From Bog-756 sp963777665 (GTDB lineage: Bacteria; Actinomycetota; Acidimicrobiia; Acidimicrobiales; RAAP-2): a stretch of 64,000 bases of DNA. This document shows positions 54,524-60,608 of this stretch, one piece after another. Under the pieces are notes generated by a model. That model was not told where the DNA came from. It was given only the letters and a program-made list of their open reading frames with translations, and ran no database searches. Where the stretch lies: positions 204,568 through 268,567 of the forward strand of contig CAVZRJ010000005.1 of the NCBI GenBank assembly GCA_963777665.1. The letters are read 5' to 3'. The position numbers and the translations under genes are program-made. Each line of letters starts with the position of its first letter. Position 1 is the stretch's first letter.

Positions 54524-54599
54524 GCGGACGTGGCTCAGTTGGTAGAGCATCACCTTGCCAAGGTGAGGGTCGCGGGTTCGAATCCCGTCGTCCGCTCCA
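54524..54599 (+). tRNA. tRNA-Gly (anticodon GCC)
   Basis: A 76-nt cloverleaf. The acceptor stem is GCGGACG paired with CGTCCGC. The D arm is followed by an anticodon stem CACCT/AGGTG with loop TTGCCAA (anticodon GCC), the T arm has GGTTCGAATCC, and the 3' CCA is encoded (54597-54599). A tyrosine integrase and repeats follow, so this gene probably served as an integration site. Confidence 0.96.
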
Positions 54600-54647
54600 G
54601 AGAACCGCAGGTCAGACACACATTTCGACAGCCTTTCGTTTTTCGCT

Positions 54648-54678
54648 TGCCCATCATCTGCCCATCACTTGCCCATCA
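54648..54678 (+). repeat. Three TGCCCATCA direct repeats with 11-bp period
   Basis: Copies start at 54648, 54659 and 54670, one helical turn apart. A second pair, GCGGATGAC, follows at 54681 and 54693. Such phased repeats beside an integrase and a tRNA resemble arm-type integrase or excisionase sites. Confidence 0.6.
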
Positions 54679-54708
54679 CCGCGGATGACACGGCGGATGA
54701 CCCTCAAT

Positions 54709-54766
54709 GAACCTCACTCAGATCAGGTGAGGCTCTTCTGAGCTTCACCTGGTAGAGGTGAGGTTC
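54709..54766. repeat. Nested inverted repeats CCTCAC/GTGAGG and CACCT/AGGTG
   Basis: CCTCAC (54712-54717) pairs with GTGAGG (54727-54732), CACCT (54746-54750) with AGGTG (54756-54760), and the outer GAACCTCAC (54709-54717) with GTGAGGTTC (54758-54766). The CACCT...AGGTGAGG part resembles the anticodon arm of the adjacent tRNA-Gly. Confidence 0.55.
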
Positions 54767-54844
54767 AGCCGAGCGTCGGTCGAAGTAATCGGCCCTCCCA
54801 GTTGTGTCCGTGCCTCATGAAGCAACCGGCTGACCAGGGGTTTT

Positions 54845-55993
54845 CTAGGGGCATCGTGCGTTGTGCAGGATGCCGCCGAGAACCTCAGCGGCGACGCCGT
54901 CTCCGCCCGGGACAGCGTGGGCATAGACATTCAAGGTGGTGGATGTTCTCGCATGGCTGAGGCGGGCTGACACCGTCGTGATGGGGACGCCCGCGGTCAG
55001 CATCGTCGTCGCCATGAAGTGGCGAAGATCGTGAAGCCGACAGTCCACCTTCGCTACTCGGCGATAGGCGATGAATTGTTTGGTCACCCAGTTCGGTGGC
55101 CACGGATTCTCGCCCACAAGATCATGAGAGAACAGGAAGCTCATGCGATTGATGCCGACACCGGATCTGTGCGCTCGTTCCGTCATCCGGGAGTGGTGAC
55201 CGACCAGAATCTCGAGACTGTCGGCGTCGAGATTGACTCGATAAGTACGGCCCGTTTTGGTCGGGCGTACTACCGGGCCGCCTTTGGCATCTAGGAGGGC
55301 TCGAAGGAAGCCGATCTGTCCTCGCTCGAGGTCCACGTCGCCCCAACGCAAGGCACCGAGCTGGCTCCGGCGGGCTCCGGTTGAAACCGCCACCGTCAAG
55401 AAGGTGTGGAAATCAGGATCGACACCAGCGACGTGAGAGAGGAGGCGGACGACCTCTTCGGGACTGGGGGGATAGATCGGCGCCCGCTCACACGAGGGCG
55501 GTGACGCCGTGCTGGCCGGATTGACCCAGATCCACTCCCACCGAAGGGCCTGGGCCAGAGCCCGGTGGAGCACGACATGGATCCGGTGCACCGTCCCGGG
55601 CGAGAGCGGCTGGCCGTATTTGCCGCCACTCTGGCGTAGATCGCCATAGAGGGCGTCGATGTCCTCGGTGCGCAGAGTGGCCACCTTCAGGTGTCCGAGA
55701 CGAGGTATGAGGTGGCAATCGATAACGCTCTTCGTCTCGCGTGTCGTCGTCGGTGACCAGTTCGGTGACAGCGCCGCATACCAGTCTTCGAGAAGCTTGG
55801 CGACGGTCGCCTGAGCAGTCATCCGGCGTGGATAGTCGACGCGGGCAGCGAACTCGACGAGCGCTCGCTGGGCAGCGCGACGAGTGCCCTTCGTCGTGGC
55901 GCTTCGCCACTGCCGTTTGCCGGTGTCGGGATCCGTCCCGGCGTAGACCCTCAGCTCCCAGCTGTCGCCTCTCTTGCGCATTGATCCAGGCAT
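54845..55993 (-). CDS. int: Site-specific tyrosine integrase
   Basis: A phage-type integrase of 382 residues. An N-terminal AP2-like arm-binding part ('SWELRVYAGTDPDTGKRQWRSATTKGTRRAA') is followed by a SAM-like core-binding domain and a catalytic domain with Arg208 in 'STGARRSQLGALRWGDV', Lys in 'PTKTGRTYRV', H321-x-x-R324 in 'LHDLRHFMAT', His347 in 'LSHARTS' and the Tyr357 nucleophile in 'LNVYAHA'. ATG 55993 is preferred over upstream starts because GGGAGG lies just before it. It points towards the tRNA-Gly gene 245 nt away, the usual arrangement for a tRNA-integrating element. It seems intact. Confidence 0.9.
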   Translation of the reverse strand: MPGSMRKRGDSWELRVYAGTDPDTGKRQWRSATTKGTRRAAQRALVEFAARVDYPRRMTAQATVAKLLEDWYAALSPNWSPTTTRETKSVIDCHLIPRLGHLKVATLRTEDIDALYGDLRQSGGKYGQPLSPGTVHRIHVVLHRALAQALRWEWIWVNPASTASPPSCERAPIYPPSPEEVVRLLSHVAGVDPDFHTFLTVAVSTGARRSQLGALRWGDVDLERGQIGFLRALLDAKGGPVVRPTKTGRTYRVNLDADSLEILVGHHSRMTERAHRSGVGINRMSFLFSHDLVGENPWPPNWVTKQFIAYRRVAKVDCRLHDLRHFMATTMLTAGVPITTVSARLSHARTSTTLNVYAHAVPGGDGVAAEVLGGILHNARCP

Positions 55994-56414
55994 AGCGCCT
56001 CCCGTTCTTCGATTTAGTCGAGCCTCGACATGCTCGGAAGGATCAAGCGTTGTCCGCCGTAGCGGATTGCGCCACGGTCGGCATGGAGCGAAGTCGGGGC
56101 GCCACCAACGGGGCACCATGAACTGAGACTTGGCTGATCCGCGAATATCGAGTGGGTCGAGATCTGATACGCGGCGTAAGGACCCCACCCGGGATCAGCA
56201 CCTATCGCCCGGGCCACCCGAATACACATTGAGCACGGTATCGCCGGCAATTATCGGCAACGTCGATTTCTGTTCGCAGGTGTCCGCGACGCGTTAGAGG
56301 CGCTCGAAACAGTGCTGGTGCACCAAACGAGCTCGACCACCTCACCGGCATTCGGATGAGGTGGTCGAGCAGGCTGCGACATATGACAAATGACCTACGT
56401 TGATATGCAGCGAC
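55994..56414. other. Gene-poor stretch between integrase and ABC permease
   Basis: I see no convincing gene. A 78-codon frame on the minus strand (56014-56250) has no recognisable features. The stretch holds the palindrome TGGTGCACCA (56316-56325) and a large perfect hairpin at 56331-56370. Confidence 0.6.
56331..56370. repeat. 14-bp perfect inverted repeat
   Basis: GCTCGACCACCTCA and TGAGGTGGTCGAGC pair over 14 bp around a 12-nt loop. It lies 45 nt beyond the 3' end of the ABC permease gene. It may be a terminator lacking a T-tract or a protein-binding site. Confidence 0.6.
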
Positions 56415-57161
56415 TTACACGACGTCTCGCCTTATGGTGAATCTGGTTCCAGCAGTGGCGAACGCCACTCCATAAGCGACGAAGAGCGCTGCCCCTGCCC
56501 ACATCGGTAGCAAGGCATTTCGGGACACTCCGTCAAGAGCGGCAGCGGCGGCGCCGGGCGTCCATCTGCCGATCTGATGGACAAGGTCGATGAGAAGGCT
56601 CTCAGCGACCAATGACCACCCGAAGGCGACGCCTACAGCCGCCATCTGGTTTCGGATCAGTGATCCCACGCCCACTCCGACAACCGCGTAGATGACAGTT
56701 GCGGCGATGCCGCCCAGCAGCACCACTCCGACATTGTGACTGAGCACGTGAAGGTGGATATGTTTGCTCGCCAGCCACGGGACGGATACAGCCAGCGTGA
56801 GCACGGCAGCGGCTATGGCGATCCCGGTTCCGACGAGGGCCGAGGCGACGATCTTGGCGCCGACCACCCTCCCACGCTTGGGAGACCCGAGAAACGTTGA
56901 CGTCACCGTGCCGTGGCGAAACTCCCCGGCCATGATCAAGATGCCGATGATCAGGACGGTGAGGACGCCCGACGATCCTGCGGACATGACGGCGCGTATT
57001 CCTTCGCCGGTGTTCAATGCCGGACCGCCGTGGGACTTCCCGGCGCTGACTATGGCGCCCATCACGCTGATGGGTACCAATGCCAGAGCAGCAAGCGCCA
57101 AGCCATAGATCATCCGAGTTGTGCGCAACTTCAACAGCTCGGCATGAATGAGGTTCTTCAT
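56415..57161 (-). CDS. ABC-2 type exporter permease
   Basis: A membrane subunit of 248 residues with about six hydrophobic segments, starting 'MKNLIHAELLKLRTTRMIYGLALAALALVPI' in the manner of ABC-2 permeases, then 'GILIMAGEFRHGTVTSTFLGSPKRGRVVGAKI', which is a common motif of this group. It overlaps the ATPase gene by 4 nt (ATGA), so the two form one transporter. Relatives export antibiotics, lipids or confer resistance to bacitracin-like peptides; the substrate here is unknown. Confidence 0.88.
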   Translation of the reverse strand: MKNLIHAELLKLRTTRMIYGLALAALALVPISVMGAIVSAGKSHGGPALNTGEGIRAVMSAGSSGVLTVLIIGILIMAGEFRHGTVTSTFLGSPKRGRVVGAKIVASALVGTGIAIAAAVLTLAVSVPWLASKHIHLHVLSHNVGVVLLGGIAATVIYAVVGVGVGSLIRNQMAAVGVAFGWSLVAESLLIDLVHQIGRWTPGAAAAALDGVSRNALLPMWAGAALFVAYGVAFATAGTRFTIRRDVV

Positions 57162-58075
57162 CGTGAGGCTCCGTTCGTGATCAGGTCGGTGGTTTGGGTG
57201 GTGAGCTCGAGGAAGTACTCCTCGAGGTCGAAGTGCTTGGAGGTCATCTCGAAGATCACGACGCCTGCGCCAGCGGCAACGATGCCGACGGCCTCTGTCG
57301 TGGTCTCGAATGCCTCCACTGTCTCTGCCGTCGTGAGCTCTGCGGCGATGCCCTTGGCAGTGAGTGCATCACGAAGCGCTTGCGCCTGTGGCGTTCGCAC
57401 CCACACCCCTGGCCTCGTCCGATCGGCCAGGTCAGCGAGCGAGGACTGCGTGACGAGACGACCCTTGGCAATGATCACGACGTCGTCGACGGTCTGGGCG
57501 ATCTCAGCAAGAAGGTGGCTAGATACGAGCACGCTTCGTCCTTGGTCGGCATAGGTGCGTAGGAATGTCCGCAACCAGTGCACGCCCTCGGGGTCGAGGC
57601 CATTGGCAGGCTCGTCGAGGATGAGTACCTCGGGTTCACCCAAAAGGGCGGCGGCCAGCCCGAGGCGCTGGCGCATGCCGAGCGAGAAACCCTTCACCCG
57701 ACGATTGCCGACGTCGGCGAGCCCGACCTCGTCAAGCACCTCGTCGGCGCGGGTGCAAGCGAGGCCGGCGGCGGTGCACAGCACGCGGAGGTGGTCCCGC
57801 GCCCGGCGGCCGGGATGGAAGCTGGTGGACTCGAGCACCGCCCCGACGTGGCGGAAAGGATCCACGAGCTCCCGATAGGGCTTGCCATTGATCGTCGAGC
57901 TACCTGCGGTTGGCTCGATCAGGCCGAGCAGCATTCGCAAGGTAGTGGTCTTGCCTGCGCCGTTTGGTCCGAGGAACCCCGTGACGCTGCCTTGTGCAAC
58001 CTCGAAGCTGAGATTGTCGACAGCGACGACATTTCCGAATCGTTTGGTCAGGCCGCTTATCTGGATGGATGTCAT
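57158..58075 (-). CDS. ABC exporter ATP-binding protein
   Basis: A 305-residue ATPase for the ABC-2 permease downstream. It has Walker A 'GPNGAGKTTTLRMLLG', signature 'FSLGMRQRLGLAAALLG', Walker B 'VLILDEPANGLDPEG' and the switch His in 'VLVSSHLLAEI'. The C-terminal 90 residues form the extra domain of DrrA/BcrA-type ATPases. It is divergent from the histidine kinase gene, with 141 nt between their starts, so the sensor may control this exporter. Confidence 0.92.
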   Translation of the reverse strand: MTSIQISGLTKRFGNVVAVDNLSFEVAQGSVTGFLGPNGAGKTTTLRMLLGLIEPTAGSSTINGKPYRELVDPFRHVGAVLESTSFHPGRRARDHLRVLCTAAGLACTRADEVLDEVGLADVGNRRVKGFSLGMRQRLGLAAALLGEPEVLILDEPANGLDPEGVHWLRTFLRTYADQGRSVLVSSHLLAEIAQTVDDVVIIAKGRLVTQSSLADLADRTRPGVWVRTPQAQALRDALTAKGIAAELTTAETVEAFETTTEAVGIVAAGAGVVIFEMTSKHFDLEEYFLELTTQTTDLITNGASR

Positions 58076-58204
58076 GACGCCACTGTGCGCTGGTGGCGTC
58101 GCAATTGCCTCGCCCTTGAGACAGGTTCGCCCCTCCGTCCTCAGACAGGGATGGATTCATCCGATCTCTGTCTCATGGGGGAGGAGGCGGAGACCCCCCT
58201 CGAT

Positions 58205-58210
58205 TACGAT
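58205..58210 (+). promoter_or_regulatory. -10 box of the histidine kinase gene
   Basis: TACGAT ends 6 nt before ATG 58217, giving a leaderless start. It lies in the divergent region shared with the ABC exporter. Confidence 0.4.
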
Positions 58211-58216
58211 CGACCC

Positions 58217-59470
58217 ATGGGAACTGCGCTCGACCTGGCCAAACGTACTCGGGCATTGGACGGGCGCTACCCGCTTGCAGCCGACACCCTGCTTGCCGTC
58301 GCCCTGGCGGCGGCGGCCCTTGTCTCACTGGCGGCCATCTATGACGAGCTACCCCCGACTGGTTCCCCATTCAGCCATGGATGGACCATGGCCGTCGTGG
58401 TCTCGATGCTCGCCCTCACCATCCCGTTGGCATGGCGACGACGGTTTCCGTTCTCTGTCGCCGTCGTGGTCGTTGGCGCCTTCCTGGTCGCCCGGATCGT
58501 CGTTCACGTGCCCGAGGCTAACGTCTCGCTGCTCGCGGGATGGTTGCTGATCTACAGCGTCGCCGTCCACGGCCAACGACGATTTCGGACACCAGTCCTT
58601 ATGGTTTGCTACATCGCCATTGTGGCCGAGCTCGTGCGCGAGTACTTCTTCGCTAGCTATTCGAACGCGTTGTACGGACCTCTCCTCGCGCGCTTCGTCA
58701 GCCTCTTCTACAACATGCTCGTGCTCGCCCTGCCTTGGCTTCTCGGTGCAGCCATATGGTCGTTGCGAGATCGTCAACGCAAGCTGGCCGATCAGACCAT
58801 CGAACTCCAAGCCGAGCGCGAGGAGAACGCCAGTCAAGCAGTGTTCGCGGAGCGGGTCCGGATCGCCCGCGAACTTCACGATGTCGTGGCTCACCACGTG
58901 AGCGTGATCGGCGTACAGGCGGCCGCAGCGCGACGGGTGATGGATCGCCAACCGGCACAGGCGGCCGAGGCACTGAGTTCGATCGAAGGCTCCAGCCGGC
59001 GGGCCGTCACCGAGCTTCATCGCCTCCTCGGGTTCCTTCGCCGCGCCGGTGACACCGACGAGCTTGTTCCCCAGCCGGACCTCGCCCAACTCGGCGACCT
59101 GATCGCCGAGGCTGGCCAAGGCGAGCTCATCGTGGACCTGACGATCAAGGGCGAGGCGCGGCCTCTTTCTCCGACCCTCGAAGTGTCTGCCTATCGGGTT
59201 ATTCAAGAGGCGCTGACCAACACCCGTAAGCACTCGAGAGCAACAGCAGCAAATATTCTGCTCCACTACGGGCTAACAGAACTTGAAGTGGAGGTATTCG
59301 ACGACGGACCGGTACGCGACGCCGAACAAGCGGGGGGCCAGGTCGGCCATGGGTTGATCGGTATCCGCGAACGGGCGGCGCTCCACGGCGGGCACCTCCG
59401 TGCTGGCCCTCGAGCCGGAGGCGGCTTCGCGGTGCATGCGTCGTTCCCACTGAACAGTGATGCCGCATGA
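58217..59470 (+). CDS. NarL-type sensor histidine kinase (HisKA_3)
   Basis: A membrane sensor of 417 residues. The first 190 residues hold about five membrane helices with very short loops, so the signal is likely sensed in or at the membrane. Then come a coiled linker ('QTIELQAEREENASQAVFAERVRIA'), the phosphoacceptor 'ARELHDVVAHHVSVIGVQAAAARR' and an HATPase_c domain with 'IQEALTNTRKHS' and 'GLIGIRERAALHGG'. ATG 58217 is chosen because of the TACGAT box and the start of the first helix. It overlaps the regulator gene by 4 nt. Confidence 0.9.
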   Translation: MGTALDLAKRTRALDGRYPLAADTLLAVALAAAALVSLAAIYDELPPTGSPFSHGWTMAVVVSMLALTIPLAWRRRFPFSVAVVVVGAFLVARIVVHVPEANVSLLAGWLLIYSVAVHGQRRFRTPVLMVCYIAIVAELVREYFFASYSNALYGPLLARFVSLFYNMLVLALPWLLGAAIWSLRDRQRKLADQTIELQAEREENASQAVFAERVRIARELHDVVAHHVSVIGVQAAAARRVMDRQPAQAAEALSSIEGSSRRAVTELHRLLGFLRRAGDTDELVPQPDLAQLGDLIAEAGQGELIVDLTIKGEARPLSPTLEVSAYRVIQEALTNTRKHSRATAANILLHYGLTELEVEVFDDGPVRDAEQAGGQVGHGLIGIRERAALHGGHLRAGPRAGGGFAVHASFPLNSDAA

Positions 59471-60135
59471 GCATCAGGGTTGCGTTGGTCGACGATCAGG
59501 CATTGATCCGAGCGGGCTTCAAAATGATCCTCGAAACCGAAGACGACATCGAGGTCGTCGGCGAAGCAAGCGACGGTGAACAAGCGATCTCCATGACGCG
59601 CTCGGTTCGGCCCGACGTCGTGCTCATGGACGTTCAGATGCCGACGATGGACGGTCTCGAGGCCACCGGCCGCATCGTGCGGGATGCAAGTATCCCGAGT
59701 CGGATCGTCATCCTCACCACTTTCGAGCGCGACGATTACGTCTTCGAGGCACTTCGTGCTGGGGCAAGTGGGTTCCTTCTAAAGAATGCCCCTTCCGAGG
59801 AGCTCGTGCATGCGGTGCGCGTCGTCGCCGCCGGCGATGCCCTTCTCGCACCGTCGGTCACCCGTAAGGTCATTGAAGGGTTCATTCGCCGACCGGCATC
59901 TCGCAGCAACGAAGTTGAGCTTCAGCGTCTCACCGAACGAGAAACTGAGATCTTGCAGCTGCTCGCCACCGGGAAAAGCAACTCCGAGCTGGCCGCCCAT
60001 CTCTTCGTAGGGGAGGGCACCATCAAGACTCATGTTTCGAGTGTGCTCACCAAGTTGGGACTACGCGACCGGATGCAAGCGGTCATATTCGCCTACGAGA
60101 GCGGCCTCATCGAACCGGGGCATCATCGAGAGTAG
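59467..60135 (+). CDS. LuxR/NarL-family response regulator
   Basis: The partner of the upstream kinase; 222 residues. The receiver has 'VALVDDQALIRAGF', the phosphorylated Asp55 in 'VVLMDVQMPTMDG' and Lys in 'GFLLKNAPSEELVHAVR'. The effector is a LuxR helix-turn-helix, 'LTERETEILQLLATGKSNSELAAHLFVGEGTIKTHVSSVLTKLGLRDR' type. ATG 59467 overlaps the kinase stop. It probably regulates the divergent ABC exporter, as in many exporter/sensor modules (inference). Confidence 0.92.
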   Translation: MSIRVALVDDQALIRAGFKMILETEDDIEVVGEASDGEQAISMTRSVRPDVVLMDVQMPTMDGLEATGRIVRDASIPSRIVILTTFERDDYVFEALRAGASGFLLKNAPSEELVHAVRVVAAGDALLAPSVTRKVIEGFIRRPASRSNEVELQRLTERETEILQLLATGKSNSELAAHLFVGEGTIKTHVSSVLTKLGLRDRMQAVIFAYESGLIEPGHHRE

Positions 60136-60608
60136 AGCGTTGGCGTGCGGGGCTATTTGGAACATGATCGACCGATAGCTCTGCTCCGCCAAGACTGCGA
60201 CAAGTGCTCTTTCACCCGAATCGCAGAGAGAATGTTCGAGCCTATTCGCGCTGTTCGTTCTTAGGGACGAGCTACCGGCATCGGCACGTCCCGCCCGCGA
60301 CACTCAGATATACGAATCGCGATTGTGCGGGGGGCAAGCTGTTCCCCGAGCGGTCGACCGGGCGCGGCAAGAGCCTCTCGAGACGATGTTCTGCGTGGTA
60401 CGGCTGCCTCGACCTCCTGCTAGGCGGCGACCTCGACCACCAACAGCCCTGATCGGCGAGACCGTGAGAGAATCCCATCGCCTGCGTCACAAGCTCTCCG
60501 TCAGGGTCACGCTTGAGGGATCGGTCACCGCTAACGCCCGATGTGGCCGAGATAGGGCTGGGTGAACATCCGTCTATTCCATCGAAACGCAGAGGGGGGC
60601 ATTCGCAG
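60136..60608. other. Intergenic stretch before the liv genes
   Basis: These 473 bases have no gene I can support. Short frames on both strands (for example 60272-60649 minus) show no family features. The right edge of the tRNA-Gly element may lie here. GAGGGGGG at about 60590-60597 is the likely ribosome site of the liv gene. Confidence 0.5.

Larger units (their letters stand above)
54600..60600. mobile_element. Probable integrated element next to tRNA-Gly (right end not found)
   Basis: Directly after the tRNA come arrays of short repeats, a tyrosine integrase facing the tRNA, an ABC exporter and a two-component system. The DNA is visibly richer in A and T, with more mixed third codon positions than the flanks. 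I find no second copy of the tRNA 3' end before 60.6 kb, so the right boundary is a guess based on the return of very high GC in the liv genes. It may be a remnant. Confidence 0.45.

Noticed and set aside
60136..60608. A second copy of the tRNA-Gly 3' end as right attachment site
   Set aside because: I searched by eye for TTCGAATCCCG and the acceptor stem sequence and found none in this stretch or in the rest of the island.
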